A stretch of DNA of 55,984 nt from Enterobacter chuandaensis (GTDB taxonomy: Bacteria; Pseudomonadota; Gammaproteobacteria; Enterobacterales; Enterobacteriaceae): assembly GCF_003594915.1 (NCBI RefSeq), contig NZ_QZCS01000021.1:1-55984 (forward strand). Reading direction: 5' to 3'. Below, in pieces: positions 10,942 to 20,133 of this stretch. How positions within the stretch are numbered: the first letter of the stretch is position 1; each line of letters starts with the position of its first letter. The position numbers were made by a program, and so were the translations under genes. The notes beneath the pieces were generated by a model that was given only the letters and a program-made list of their open reading frames with translations, was not told where the DNA came from and did not search any database.

Positions 10942-11604
10942 TTAGATAGACTTCCGTCCAAACGCCCCCTGCCAGTCCTGCTCAAACTTCACAATCGCCG
11001 CATCCACAGCCGGAGAGGTAATAAACTGCTGCGCCACGTCCAGCGGCAGCGTGATGGACTCGCAACCTGCCAGCAGGCAGTCCAGCGCCTGACGCGGGGT
11101 TTTAAAGCTCGCGGCCAGCACCTTTGACTGCGGGGCGTGCAGCGTCAGCAGCTGTTGCAGTTCAATCACGGTCTGGATCCTGTCCCCACCCTGCGCGTCC
11201 ACGCGGTTAACGTAAGGGGCGACATACTCTGCTCCCGCCAGCGCGGAGAGCATCCCCTGCGCGGCACCGTACACCGCCGTGCCCAGCGTCGGGATCCCTT
11301 CGGATTTCAGCATCTTGATCGCCGCCAGCCCTTCCGCAGTCACCGGCACTTTCACCACCAGGTCGTTAATGATGGCGCGCAGCTTGCGCGCGTCTTCCAC
11401 CATCCCTTCGGCTGTGGTCGCCATCACCTGCGCGAACAGACGACCTTTGCCGCCCAGCGCGTCGTGCAGTGCGGGCAGCAACTCGTCGAGCGGCGTTTTA
11501 CCTGTCGCCACAATGCTTGGGTTAGTGGTCACACCCGCCAGCGGGAAGATAGGCGCCAGCTTTTTGACTGCCACAACGTCAGATGTGTCGAGATAAAGTT
11601 CCAT
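10942..11604 (-). CDS. fsaA: Fructose-6-phosphate aldolase FsaA
   Basis: Class I aldolase of the transaldolase family that cleaves fructose 6-phosphate to dihydroxyacetone and glyceraldehyde 3-phosphate. It is 220 residues, the family length. The Schiff-base lysine is K85 in [10 protein letters not shown]; the N terminus [10 protein letters not shown] carries the conserved aspartate D6. ATG 11604 was chosen over the longer frame because it matches the family and has GAGGGTGA just upstream. Divergent from pflEF, with which it is grouped in relatives. Confidence 0.95.
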   Translation of the reverse strand: MELYLDTSDVVAVKKLAPIFPLAGVTTNPSIVATGKTPLDELLPALHDALGGKGRLFAQVMATTAEGMVEDARKLRAIINDLVVKVPVTAEGLAAIKMLKSEGIPTLGTAVYGAAQGMLSALAGAEYVAPYVNRVDAQGGDRIQTVIELQQLLTLHAPQSKVLAASFKTPRQALDCLLAGCESITLPLDVAQQFITSPAVDAAIVKFEQDWQGAFGRKSI

Positions 11605-11662
11605 GATGTCACCCTCAAAATTAGCCTGCACTTACCCTATCACGACAAAACCTGCTCAGTAG

Positions 11663-11676
11663 TTGACCTGCATCAA
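11663..11676. promoter_or_regulatory. FNR-like box upstream of pflEF
   Basis: TTGAC-CTGC-ATCAA differs from the FNR consensus TTGAT-N4-ATCAA at one position. It lies 57 bases before the pflE start in the fsaA-pflE divergent region. Anaerobic control suits an oxygen-sensitive glycyl-radical enzyme and its activase. Inference from motif only. Confidence 0.6.
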
Positions 11677-11678
11677 GA

Positions 11679-11698
11679 TTACTTTCATTCGAAAGTAA
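11679..11698. promoter_or_regulatory. Palindromic operator TTACTTTC-ATTC-GAAAGTAA before pflE
   Basis: A perfect 8-bp inverted repeat with a 4-base centre, located 34 bases before the pflE ATG. The inner part ACTTTC-N4-GAAAG recurs before ybiV (15154) and ybiU (16172). It looks like a shared operator, perhaps for a DeoR-type regulator, but the protein is not identified. Confidence 0.6.
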
Positions 11699-11732
11699 TT
11701 TAATCTTCATATGCAAGATGAGAGGCAAAATC

Positions 11733-12632
11733 ATGATCTTCAATATTCAGCGTTACTCTACCCACGATGGCCCCGGCATTCGAACCGTGGTGTTCCTGAA
11801 AGGATGCTCGCTGGGCTGTCGCTGGTGCCAGAACCCGGAAAGCCGCTCCCGCAGCCGGGACGTGCTGTTTGACGCGCGTCTGTGCCTGGAGGGCTGCGAC
11901 CTTTGCCAGCTGGCGGCGCCGGGCTGTATCGAACGCGCGCTGAACGGGCTGGTCATTCACCGTGAGAAGCTTGATGACGCTACGCTCAACGCCCTCACCG
12001 ACTGCTGTCCAACGCAGGCGCTGACCGTCTGCGGTGAAGAGAAGCAGGTGGATGAGATCATGGCCACCGTGCTGCGCGACAAACCTTTCTACGACCGCAG
12101 CGGCGGCGGGATCACCCTCTCCGGCGGCGAACCGTTTATGAACCCAAAGCTGGCGCACGCCCTGTTTAAGGCCAGCCATGAACAGGGTATCCACACCGCC
12201 GTGGAAACCTGCCTTCACGTGCCGTGGCATTATATCGAGCCGTCATTACCCTATGTCGATCTGTTCCTCGCCGACCTGAAGCATGTGGATAGCGCGGTGT
12301 TTAAACAGTGGACCGACGGCTCGGCCAGGCGGATCCTGGACAACCTGAAACGCCTTGCCGCGGCCGGGAAAAAAATCACCATCCGCGTGCCGCTGATCCA
12401 GGGCTTTAATGCGGACGAAGCGTCCATCACCGCCATTACTAACTTCGCCGCCGACGAGCTCGGCGTCGGGGATATTCATTTTCTGCCGTATCACACGCTG
12501 GGCATGAACAAATACACCCTGCTCGGCCAACCCTACTCTGCCCCTGACAAACCGCTGGATAACCCTGCCCTGCTGGACTTCGCACAGCAGTACGCCTGCC
12601 AGAAAGGGTTAACCGCGACCTTACGAGGATAA
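11733..12632 (+). CDS. pflE: Glycyl-radical enzyme activating protein PflE (YbiY)
   Basis: Radical-SAM activase that would place the glycyl radical on PflF. The SAM cluster motif is CSLGCRWC (residues about 26-33). An extra cysteine-rich segment follows (CLEGCDLC, later CCPTQAL), typical of activases with an inserted ferredoxin-like domain. The glycine-rich SAM contact [11 protein letters not shown] is present. ATG 11733 matches the family; the in-frame ATG 11718 contains the likely GAGAGG ribosome binding site. pflF follows after 4 bases. Confidence 0.93.
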   Translation: MIFNIQRYSTHDGPGIRTVVFLKGCSLGCRWCQNPESRSRSRDVLFDARLCLEGCDLCQLAAPGCIERALNGLVIHREKLDDATLNALTDCCPTQALTVCGEEKQVDEIMATVLRDKPFYDRSGGGITLSGGEPFMNPKLAHALFKASHEQGIHTAVETCLHVPWHYIEPSLPYVDLFLADLKHVDSAVFKQWTDGSARRILDNLKRLAAAGKKITIRVPLIQGFNADEASITAITNFAADELGVGDIHFLPYHTLGMNKYTLLGQPYSAPDKPLDNPALLDFAQQYACQKGLTATLRG

Positions 12633-12636
12633 ACCT

Positions 12637-15069
12637 ATGACCACCCTGAATCTCAACACCCTCAGCGAACGTATTAAAGCGCATAAAATGGCGCTGGTGC
12701 ATATCGTCAAGCCGCCGGTCTGTACCGAGCGCGCACAGCATTACACCGAAATGTACCAGCAGCACATGGACAAGCCGATCCCGGTGCGTCGCGCGCTGGC
12801 GCTGGCGCATCACCTGGCGGAACGTACCATCTGGATCAAACACGACGAGCTGATTATCGGCAACCAGGCCAGCGAAGTGCGCGCCGCGCCGATTTTCCCG
12901 GAATACACCGTCTCCTGGATTGAGAAAGAGATTGACGATCTGGCGGACCGCCCGGGCGCGGGCTTTGCGGTAAGCGAAGAGAACAAGCGCGTGCTGCATG
13001 AGATCTGCCCGTGGTGGCGCGGCCAGACGGTGCAGGATCGCTGCTACGGCATGTTCACCGACGAGCAGAAAGGCCTGCTGGAAACCGGCATTATCAAAGC
13101 CGAAGGCAACATGACCTCCGGCGACGCGCACCTGGCCGTTAACTTCCCGCTGGTGCTGGAAAAAGGCCTCGACGGCCTGCGCGCCAAAGTGGCCGAGCGC
13201 CGCTCGCGCATCAACCTGACGGTGCTGGAAGACCTGCACGGCGATCAGTTCCTGAAAGCGATTGATATCGTGCTGGAAGCCGTGAGCCTGCACATTAAAC
13301 GCTTCGCCGATCTGGCACGTGAGATGGCATCTACCGAGACCCGCGAAAGCCGCCGCGACGAGCTGCTGGCGATGGCGGAAAACTGCGACGTGATTGCCCA
13401 CGAGCCGCCAAAAACCTTCTGGCAGGCGCTGCAGCTGTGCTACTTCATTCAGTTGATCCTGCAGATTGAGTCCAACGGCCACTCCGTGTCGTTTGCGCGT
13501 ATGGACCAGTACCTTTACCCGTTCTACCGCCGCGACGTGGAGCTGGACCAGAGTCTGGACCGCGAGCACGCCATCGAGCTGCTGCACAGCTGCTGGCTGA
13601 AGCTGCTGGAAGTGAACAAGATCCGCTCCGGCTCCCACTCCAAGGCCTCCGCCGGTAGCCCGCTGTACCAGAACGTCACCATCGGTGGTCAGAAGCTGGT
13701 CAACGGTGAGCCGATGGACGCGGTGAACCCGCTCTCCTACGCGATTCTGGAATCCTGCGGTCGTCTGCGCTCCACCCAGCCAAACCTGAGCGTGCGCTAC
13801 CACGCGGGCATGAGCAACGACTTCCTCGATGCCTGCGTACAGGTGATCCGCTGCGGCTTCGGGATGCCCGCGTTCAACAATGATGAAATCGTGATCCCGG
13901 AATTCATCAAGCTCGGCGTTGAACGCGACGACGCCTACGACTACGCGGCCATCGGCTGCATTGAAACCGCCGTGGGCGGCAAGTGGGGCTACCGCTGCAC
14001 CGGCATGAGCTTTATCAACTTCGCCCGCGTGATGCTGGCCGCGCTGGAAGGCGGACGCGACGCCACCAGCGGCAAAGTGTTCCTGCCGCAGGAGAAAGCG
14101 CTCTCCGCCGGTAACTTCGATAACTTCGATGAAGTGATGGCGGCGTGGGACAGCCAGATCCGCTACTACACCCGCAAATCCATCGAGATCGAGTATGTGG
14201 TAGACACCATGCTGGAGGAGAACGTCCACGATATTCTCTGCTCGGCGCTGGTGGACGACTGCATCGAACGCGCGAAAAGCATCAAGCAGGGCGGCGCGAA
14301 GTATGACTGGGTTTCCGGCCTGCAGGTGGGTATCGCCAACCTCGGCAACAGCCTGGCAGCGGTGAAAAAGCTGGTGTTTGAGCAGGGCGCTATCGGTCAG
14401 CAGCAGCTGGCGGCGGCGCTGGCGGATGACTTCGACGGGCTGACCCACGAGCAGCTGCGCCAGCGCCTGATCAACGGCGCACCGAAGTACGGCAACGACG
14501 ATGACAGCGTGGACATGCTGCTGACGCGCGCCTATCAGACCTATATTGAAGAGCTGAAGCAGTACCACAATCCGCGCTACGGCCGCGGCCCGATTGGCGG
14601 TAACTACTACGCGGGCACGTCGTCTATCTCCGCGAACGTGCCGTTTGGCGCGGCAACGATGGCGACGCCGGACGGACGTAAGGCGCATACCCCGCTGGCG
14701 GAAGGGGCAAGCCCGGCTTCCGGTACCGACCACCTCGGCCCGACGGCGGTCATCGGCTCGGTCGGTAAACTGCCTACCGAGGCAATACTCGGCGGCGTGC
14801 TGCTGAACCAGAAGCTGAACCCGTCGACGCTGGAAAACGACAGCGATCGCCAGAAGCTGATGGTGCTGCTGCGCACCTTCTTCGAGGTGCATAAGGGCTG
14901 GCATATTCAGTACAACATCGTCTCCCGCGACACGCTGCTGGACGCGAAGAAACACCCGGACCAGTACCGCGACCTGGTCGTGCGTGTGGCGGGTTACTCG
15001 GCGTTCTTCACCGCCCTGTCGCCGGATGCGCAGGACGATATTATTGCGCGTACTGAGCATACGCTGTAA
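12637..15069 (+). CDS. pflF: Glycyl-radical enzyme PflF (YbiW), probable lyase/dehydratase of unknown substrate
   Basis: An 810-residue glycyl-radical enzyme. The C-terminal radical site is RVAGYSAFF, with the glycine as radical carrier. The active-site thiyl cysteine is in GCIETAVGG, a GCxE motif. True pyruvate formate-lyase has two adjacent cysteines instead, and GCxE is the signature of diol/glycerol dehydratases and choline trimethylamine-lyase. The name PflF is therefore historical, and a dehydratase or C-N/C-O lyase reaction is more likely. It is co-transcribed with its activase pflE. Substrate is unknown. The family match to E. coli YbiW is strong. Confidence 0.92.
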   Translation: MTTLNLNTLSERIKAHKMALVHIVKPPVCTERAQHYTEMYQQHMDKPIPVRRALALAHHLAERTIWIKHDELIIGNQASEVRAAPIFPEYTVSWIEKEIDDLADRPGAGFAVSEENKRVLHEICPWWRGQTVQDRCYGMFTDEQKGLLETGIIKAEGNMTSGDAHLAVNFPLVLEKGLDGLRAKVAERRSRINLTVLEDLHGDQFLKAIDIVLEAVSLHIKRFADLAREMASTETRESRRDELLAMAENCDVIAHEPPKTFWQALQLCYFIQLILQIESNGHSVSFARMDQYLYPFYRRDVELDQSLDREHAIELLHSCWLKLLEVNKIRSGSHSKASAGSPLYQNVTIGGQKLVNGEPMDAVNPLSYAILESCGRLRSTQPNLSVRYHAGMSNDFLDACVQVIRCGFGMPAFNNDEIVIPEFIKLGVERDDAYDYAAIGCIETAVGGKWGYRCTGMSFINFARVMLAALEGGRDATSGKVFLPQEKALSAGNFDNFDEVMAAWDSQIRYYTRKSIEIEYVVDTMLEENVHDILCSALVDDCIERAKSIKQGGAKYDWVSGLQVGIANLGNSLAAVKKLVFEQGAIGQQQLAAALADDFDGLTHEQLRQRLINGAPKYGNDDDSVDMLLTRAYQTYIEELKQYHNPRYGRGPIGGNYYAGTSSISANVPFGAATMATPDGRKAHTPLAEGASPASGTDHLGPTAVIGSVGKLPTEAILGGVLLNQKLNPSTLENDSDRQKLMVLLRTFFEVHKGWHIQYNIVSRDTLLDAKKHPDQYRDLVVRVAGYSAFFTALSPDAQDDIIARTEHTL

Positions 15070-15074
15070 AAAAA

Positions 15075-15148
15075 CGCCCGGTGGCGCTGCGCTTACCGGG
15101 CCTACAATTCTCCCCGTAGGCCGGGTAAGGCGAAGCCGCCACCCGGCT
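15075..15148. repeat. Pair of REP-type palindromes after pflF
   Basis: Units at 15075-15104 (GCCCGGTGGCGCTGCGC then TTACCGGGC) and 15116-15148 (GTAGGCCGGGTAAGGCG then CGCCACCCGGC). Same family as the repeats after rimO, moeB and the GH31 gene. They close the pflEF transcript. Confidence 0.8.
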
Positions 15149-15153
15149 TTCTG

Positions 15154-15169
15154 ACTTTCATTCGAAATT
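15154..15169. promoter_or_regulatory. ACTTTC-ATTC-GAAATT operator-like motif before ybiV
   Basis: Second copy of the motif seen before pflE, with one mismatch in the right arm. It lies 66 bases before the ybiV ATG and starts only 5 bases after the last REP unit. Confidence 0.5.
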
Positions 15170-15234
15170 AAATTTGTGCTCCCCGTCACCTTGTTATTAG
15201 AATGTTTCAAAACGCAGTGACCCAGGAGCACAGT

Positions 15235-16050
15235 ATGACCGTTAAAGTTATCGTCACCGATATGGACGGAACTTTCCTTGATGATGCCAAGCAGTACGAT
15301 CGTGACCGCTTCCAGGCACAGTTTGAGCAGCTTAAATCCCGCGATATTGAATTCGTTGTCGCCAGCGGTAACCAGTATTACCAGCTCATCTCCTTCTTCC
15401 CCGAGCTGAAAGAGCAGATCTCCTTCGTGGCGGAAAACGGCGCGCTGGTGTTCGACCACGGCGAACAGATTTTCCACGGCGAGCTGACCCGCCATGAGTC
15501 GCAGATTGTTATTGGCGAACTGCTGAAAGACAAAGGGCTGAACTTTGTGGCCTGCGGGCTGGAGAGTGCCTACGTCAGCGACCAGGCCCCTGAAGCGTTC
15601 GTGGCGCTGATGTCAAAGCACTACCACCGCTTAAAGCGCATCAGCGATTACCGCGAAATTGACGACGTGCTGTTTAAGTTCTCCCTGAACCTGCCGGACA
15701 GCGATATCCCGAACCTGGTCGATAAACTGCACGTCTCCCTGGACGGCATCATGAAGCCGGTCACCAGCGGTTTCGGTTTTGTCGATTTGATTATCCCCGG
15801 CCTGCACAAGGCCAACGGCATCAGCCGCCTGCTGAAACGCTGGAAAATCTCCCCGCAGGAGTGCGTGGGCATTGGCGACAGCGGCAACGATGCCGAGATG
15901 CTGAAGCTGGTGAAATACGCCTTTGCGATGGGCAACGCAGCAGAGAGCATTAAAGACATTAGCCACTACTGCACCGACGATAACAACCATCAGGGCGCGC
16001 TGAACGTTATTCAGGCCGTGCTCGACAACCACTCTCCTTTCGACGCCTGA
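15235..16050 (+). CDS. ybiV: HAD-superfamily sugar phosphatase YbiV
   Basis: Cof-type HAD phosphatase, 271 residues. E. coli YbiV dephosphorylates sugar phosphates such as erythrose 4-phosphate and fructose 1-phosphate. Motif I is DMDGT with nucleophile D9 and acid D11; motif II is the SGN segment VVASGNQYY; motif III is the lysine near MKPV; motif IV is [15 protein letters not shown] 15235 was chosen over the frame opening at 15202 because AGGAG is 7 bases upstream and the family starts [12 protein letters not shown]. Confidence 0.94.
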   Translation: MTVKVIVTDMDGTFLDDAKQYDRDRFQAQFEQLKSRDIEFVVASGNQYYQLISFFPELKEQISFVAENGALVFDHGEQIFHGELTRHESQIVIGELLKDKGLNFVACGLESAYVSDQAPEAFVALMSKHYHRLKRISDYREIDDVLFKFSLNLPDSDIPNLVDKLHVSLDGIMKPVTSGFGFVDLIIPGLHKANGISRLLKRWKISPQECVGIGDSGNDAEMLKLVKYAFAMGNAAESIKDISHYCTDDNNHQGALNVIQAVLDNHSPFDA

Positions 16051-16111
16051 TCCTTTCCTTGCCGGAGCCCCGCTCCGGCCTCTCACTCTTTTTCCATCCT
16101 GTGGCTTGCGT

Positions 16112-16127
16112 CAAGTTTTTAAACTTG
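16112..16127. promoter_or_regulatory. AT-rich palindrome CAAGTTT-TT-AAACTTG
   Basis: A perfect 7-bp inverted repeat 73 bases before ybiU, in the ybiV-ybiU gap. It has no GC-rich stem or strong T-run, so it looks more like a protein-binding site than a terminator. No regulator can be named. Confidence 0.35.
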
Positions 16128-16171
16128 CATTAACTTATTTTTAACTTAAAGTATCACTTGTAGACATTTTT

Positions 16172-16187
16172 ACTTTCGAATGAAAGA
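16172..16187. promoter_or_regulatory. ACTTTC-GAAT-GAAAGA operator-like motif before ybiU
   Basis: Third copy of the shared motif. CTTTCGAATGAAAG is the exact reverse complement of the pflE-promoter core CTTTCATTCGAAAG. It lies 12 bases before the ybiU ATG, overlapping the region where a promoter or leader must be. Confidence 0.55.
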
Positions 16188-16199
16188 TGCGAGGCAGTT

Positions 16200-17456
16200 A
16201 TGACCTTTACCAGTGAAACGTTGCCAGCGGATCACAAAGCGGCAATCCGTCAGTTAAAACGTGAGTTACGCGCGCAGATCGGCGACGTGCAGGCGGTGTT
16301 TAATAAGCTCAGCGATAAAATTGCCACCCGCGTGGCGGAGATCAACGCCCTTAAAAACAAAGGTGAATCCGTCTGGCCGGTGATTCCGTTTGCCGATGTG
16401 AAAAACGGCACGATGACAGAAGCACAGCGCGAAGCGGTAAAACGCCGCGGCTGCGCGGTGATTAAAGGTCACTTCCCGCGCGAGCAGGCGCTGGCGTGGG
16501 ATCAGTCGATGCTCGACTACCTCGATCTGAACAAGTTTGACGAGGTCTACAAAGGGCCAGGCGATAACTTCTTCGGCACCTTAACCGCCTCCCGTCCGGA
16601 GATTTACCCGATCTACTGGTCGCAGGCGCAGATGCAGGCGCGCCAGAGCGAAGAGATGGCGCAGGTGCAGTCGTTCCTGAACCGTTTATGGACATTCGAG
16701 AGCAACGGCAAGCAGTGGTTCGACCCGGACGTGAGCGTCATTTATCCGGACCGCATCCGCCGCCGCCCGCCGGGAACGACCTCCAAAGGGCTGGGCGCGC
16801 ACACCGATTCCGGCGCGCTGGAGCGCTGGCTGCTGCCGGCCTACCAGCAGGTGTTTGCCCGCGTGTTTGACGGCAACGTCGAGAAATACGATCCGTGGAA
16901 CGCCGCGCACCGCACCGAAGTGGAAGAGTACACCGTGGATAACACCACCAAGTGCTCGGTGTTCCGCACCTTCCAGGGCTGGACGGCGCTGTCGGACATG
17001 ATCCCCGGACAGGGCCTGTTGCATGTGGTGCCGATCCCGGAAGCGATGGCGTACATTCTGCTGCGTCCGCTGCTGGACGACGTGCCGGAAGATGAACTCT
17101 GCGGCGTCGCGCCGGGGCGCGTGCTGCCGATTTCCGAGAAGTGGCACCCGCTGCTCATCGAAGCGCTGACCAGCATTCCGGCACTCGAAGCGGGCGATTC
17201 CGTGTGGTGGCACTGCGACGTGATCCACTCCGTCGCGCCGGTGGAAAATCAACAGGGCTGGGGCAACGTGATGTACATCCCCGCCGCGCCAATGTGCGAG
17301 AAAAACCTCGCCTACGCGAAAAAGGTCAAGGAAGCGCTGGAAACCGGCGCGTCGCCGGGAGACTTCCCGCGTGAAGATTATGAAAAGAGCTGGCAGGGCC
17401 GCTTTACCGTGAACGATCTCAACATCCACGGCAAGCGCGCGCTGGGCATGGCTTAA
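16200..17456 (+). CDS. ybiU: YbiU, DUF1479 protein, probable iron/2-oxoglutarate-type oxygenase
   Basis: A 418-residue member of the DUF1479 family. It carries an HxD pair in LGAHTDSGALE (about residue 200) and a distal histidine in CDVIHSVAPV (about residue 342), the facial-triad pattern of Fe(II)/2-oxoglutarate oxygenases. The arginine that would bind 2-oxoglutarate is not certain. Its substrate is unknown. GAGG lies 6 bases before the ATG. The stop overlaps the convergent LacI-type gene by 4 bases. Confidence 0.9.
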   Translation: MTFTSETLPADHKAAIRQLKRELRAQIGDVQAVFNKLSDKIATRVAEINALKNKGESVWPVIPFADVKNGTMTEAQREAVKRRGCAVIKGHFPREQALAWDQSMLDYLDLNKFDEVYKGPGDNFFGTLTASRPEIYPIYWSQAQMQARQSEEMAQVQSFLNRLWTFESNGKQWFDPDVSVIYPDRIRRRPPGTTSKGLGAHTDSGALERWLLPAYQQVFARVFDGNVEKYDPWNAAHRTEVEEYTVDNTTKCSVFRTFQGWTALSDMIPGQGLLHVVPIPEAMAYILLRPLLDDVPEDELCGVAPGRVLPISEKWHPLLIEALTSIPALEAGDSVWWHCDVIHSVAPVENQQGWGNVMYIPAAPMCEKNLAYAKKVKEALETGASPGDFPREDYEKSWQGRFTVNDLNIHGKRALGMA

Positions 17457-18544
17457 CTGTCGTACAGCCCTTCCCGCTCCACGGCGGTGCGTCGTTTCCC
17501 CTGACGTATCCGCCGTACCGATTCCCGCACGGCCAGCGTGCCGTTTAGCAGTAACGTTCCTACCGGCGCGTCCGGGCGCATCAGCCTCTGCTGGAGCATA
17601 TGCACCGCTTCCGTTCCCAGCTCATCGCGGGGAACATGCACCGCCGTTAAGGGCACATCCTGAATCGCCGCCAGGTTAAAGCCGTCAATGCTCATCACCG
17701 AGACGTCCTGCGGCACGCGCAGACCGTGGTTTTGCAGCGCGCTGATGGTGCCCGCCGCCATAAAGTCACCCCCGACCAGGAACGCCGTCGGCAGGTCTTT
17801 TCCCTGCTGTTGGTTAAGCCACTCACTCACCAGCTGCTCCGTCTCTCTGGCGCTGAAGCTTGGCACTACCAGCAGGTCGCGCCTGTCGTTAAACCTGAGG
17901 TTATGGGCGTGCCACGCGTCGCGGATCCCCGCCAGGCGCAGCTCCATGGTGTAGCGACGCAGGCACAGCACGTTCATCACCTCGCGGTGCCCCATCTCGA
18001 ACAGGTACTCTGCCGCCCGCTCGCCGATGGCGCGATGATCCGGCGCGACGGCAGGGAGGCGCATGTGGCGGTCCCGGCAGTTGATCAGCATGCAGGGTTT
18101 TCCCACGTCCACCGCCAGATCGTGGATATGCGGATCGTCGATACCGAGCAGAATCGCCGCCTGGGTATCGGGCTCGTTCATGCGTGCCAGAAACAGCTGG
18201 GCATCGCTGTCGTTCTCCTCCAGCGCGCAGTAGCGCAGGCGAACCTCGTGCGAGGCCAGCCCTTTGCTCACGCTCTGGATCACGCGGTAGTAAAAGATGT
18301 CGGACCGCTCGTCAAAGGCACGCTGAGGAGCAAAAACCACCAGGCTGTTAAGCAGCAAGCGCCCCGCCGCCATGCCGTCCATCACCCCCAGCTCCCTCGC
18401 GCACGCCAGTACCTTAGCCCGCGCCTTTTCACTGGTATTCGCTTTTCCCGCCAGCACGCGCGAGACGGTGCTGATGGAGAGCTGCGTCCGGGCCGCAATT
18501 TCGGTGATTTTTAGCCTTTTGTCCATTTTGTGATCTGGCTCCAT
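17453..18544 (-). CDS. LacI-family transcriptional regulator
   Basis: Residues 10-30 form the LacI helix-turn-helix (KITEIAARTQLSISTVSRVL) followed by the hinge-helix region, then a periplasmic-binding-like ligand domain with the family motifs GHREV and DVSVMSIDGF. Length 363. It diverges from the MFS transporter and GH31 genes and most likely represses them in response to their substrate. Start is uncertain: ATG 18544 is used here, ATG 18526 is an alternative and would remove six residues. Neither has a strong ribosome binding site. The gene is not at this locus in E. coli. Confidence 0.88.
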   Translation of the reverse strand: MEPDHKMDKRLKITEIAARTQLSISTVSRVLAGKANTSEKARAKVLACARELGVMDGMAAGRLLLNSLVVFAPQRAFDERSDIFYYRVIQSVSKGLASHEVRLRYCALEENDSDAQLFLARMNEPDTQAAILLGIDDPHIHDLAVDVGKPCMLINCRDRHMRLPAVAPDHRAIGERAAEYLFEMGHREVMNVLCLRRYTMELRLAGIRDAWHAHNLRFNDRRDLLVVPSFSARETEQLVSEWLNQQQGKDLPTAFLVGGDFMAAGTISALQNHGLRVPQDVSVMSIDGFNLAAIQDVPLTAVHVPRDELGTEAVHMLQQRLMRPDAPVGTLLLNGTLAVRESVRRIRQGKRRTAVEREGLYDS

Positions 18545-18552
18545 TTGCGAAA

Positions 18553-18566
18553 TGAAAAAATTTTCA
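18553..18566. promoter_or_regulatory. Putative LacI-type operator TGAAAA-AA-TTTTCA
   Basis: A 14-bp palindrome just upstream of the LacI-type gene in the divergent region. It resembles operators of the GalR/LacI family (TGAAAAC-GTTTTCA type), which suggests autoregulation and control of the divergent operon. A looser related sequence, TGAGAAATTTTGCA, occurs near 18631. Confidence 0.5.
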
Positions 18567-18814
18567 TAGCGTATCCATCAGGCAATAACTGACATAAAAG
18601 CCATCATGCCAGAGGGTTAAGGTCAGTTATGAGAAATTTTGCACAAAATCCGCTATTGCCTGCTCATTTTCTCCCTTAAGGTGAACTTGTCACACAACTT
18701 CCATACTAGTTGTATACCAACTTAAGTATTCTAAACGGATAGAAATCAAAGGCATAACAATCTGTGTGACACCTGAACCTCCGTCCCCTTACCGTCCGTC
18801 TTGTGGAGAGTAAA

Positions 18815-20116
18815 ATGAGTCAGGACATTAATAACACCGTTGCGACCAGCAAAACCCGTCGCGTCATCAAGAACCTGCGCTGGTACGTGCTGGTGCTGTT
18901 CTTACTTGGCGTCACCGTTAACTACATCACCCGTAACTCGCTGGGGATCCTCGCTCCGGAACTGAAAGAGAGCCTCGGGATCACCACCGAGCAATACTCC
19001 TGGATCGTCGGCGCGTTCCAGATCGCCTACACCATTTTCCAGCCCCTGTGCGGCTGGCTGATCGACGTTATCGGCCTCAAGATTGGCTTTATGGTCTGCG
19101 CCGGGATCTGGGCGCTGATGTGTATCTTCCACGCGGGCGCCGGAAGCTGGCTGCATCTGGCGATTCTGCGCTTCTTTATGGGCGCCTCAGAGGCCGCCGC
19201 CACTCCGGCGAACGCTAAAACTATCGGCGAATGGTTTCCGAAATCGGAGCGTCCCGTTGCCGCCGGCTGGGCGGGCGTGGGCTTCTCCATCGGCGCGATG
19301 CTGGCCCCACCTATCATCTACTTCGCGCACGCCTCATTCGGCTGGCAGGGTGCGTTTATGTTCACCGGCGTGCTGGCGCTGCTGTGGGTGATCCTCTGGT
19401 GGGTGTTCTACCACAACCCGGAACAGCACCCGAACCTGAGCAAGGACGAACTGGCGTTTATTAAGCAGGATAACGAACCCGCACCGGTCAAGCTGCCCTT
19501 CCTGACGGCGCTGAAAACTGTATCGAAAAACAAACGTTTTTACGGTATCGCCATTCCGGCCTTTATGGCGGAACCGGCCTGGGCGGTGCTGAGCTTCTGG
19601 GTGCCGCTGTACCTCGCCAAAGAGCACGGCATGGATCTGAAGCAGATCGCGATGTTCGCCTGGCTGCCGTTCCTCGCCGCCGACCTCGGCAGCGTGGCAA
19701 GCGGCTACCTGACGCGCCTGTACACCCGCTGGTTCGGCTGCACCCGCGTGAACTCGGTCGTCGCAAGCTCCGTCACCGGCGCATTCCTGATGATTTCTCT
19801 CGCTGTCGTCGCCGTGACCCGCGACCCGTATATCACCATCGTGCTGATCTCCATCGGCGGCTTCGGGCACCAGATCATCTCCTGCATGCTGAGTGCCCTG
19901 GTCGTTGAGTCGTTCGACAAAGGCCAGATGGCGACCGTCAACGGCATGCGCGGCTCGGCGGCGTGGATCGCCAGCTTCCTGTTCTCGCTGTTAATCGGGG
20001 TGACCGCCGACAAAATCGGCTTTAACCCGCTCTTTATTGCCATGGGCTTCTTTGACCTGATTGGCGCTGTCTTCCTGGTAGCATTTATTGCTGAACGTCG
20101 CGCCAAGCGCGCCTGA
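18815..20116 (+). CDS. MFS transporter, anion:cation symporter (hexuronate-type) family
   Basis: A 433-residue major facilitator with twelve predicted membrane helices. The N-terminal VNYITRNSLGILAPELKESLGIT and the SEAAATPANAKTIGEWFP segment are typical of the ACS family, which takes up sugar acids such as hexuronates and galactarate. ATG 18815 has GGAG about 7 bases upstream. The GH31 hydrolase starts 17 bases downstream, so the pair probably imports and cleaves the same glycoside. Substrate is not known; an acidic sugar conjugate is a guess from the family. Confidence 0.88.
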   Translation: MSQDINNTVATSKTRRVIKNLRWYVLVLFLLGVTVNYITRNSLGILAPELKESLGITTEQYSWIVGAFQIAYTIFQPLCGWLIDVIGLKIGFMVCAGIWALMCIFHAGAGSWLHLAILRFFMGASEAAATPANAKTIGEWFPKSERPVAAGWAGVGFSIGAMLAPPIIYFAHASFGWQGAFMFTGVLALLWVILWWVFYHNPEQHPNLSKDELAFIKQDNEPAPVKLPFLTALKTVSKNKRFYGIAIPAFMAEPAWAVLSFWVPLYLAKEHGMDLKQIAMFAWLPFLAADLGSVASGYLTRLYTRWFGCTRVNSVVASSVTGAFLMISLAVVAVTRDPYITIVLISIGGFGHQIISCMLSALVVESFDKGQMATVNGMRGSAAWIASFLFSLLIGVTADKIGFNPLFIAMGFFDLIGAVFLVAFIAERRAKRA

Positions 20117-20133
20117 TAGTGGATGTATTGCAT

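Noticed and set aside
12439..15495. Long open frame (1018 codons) on the minus strand opposite pflF
   Set aside because: It is a mirror of the high-GC pflF codons, has no recognisable domain and covers parts of pflE and ybiV. pflF is clearly the real gene.
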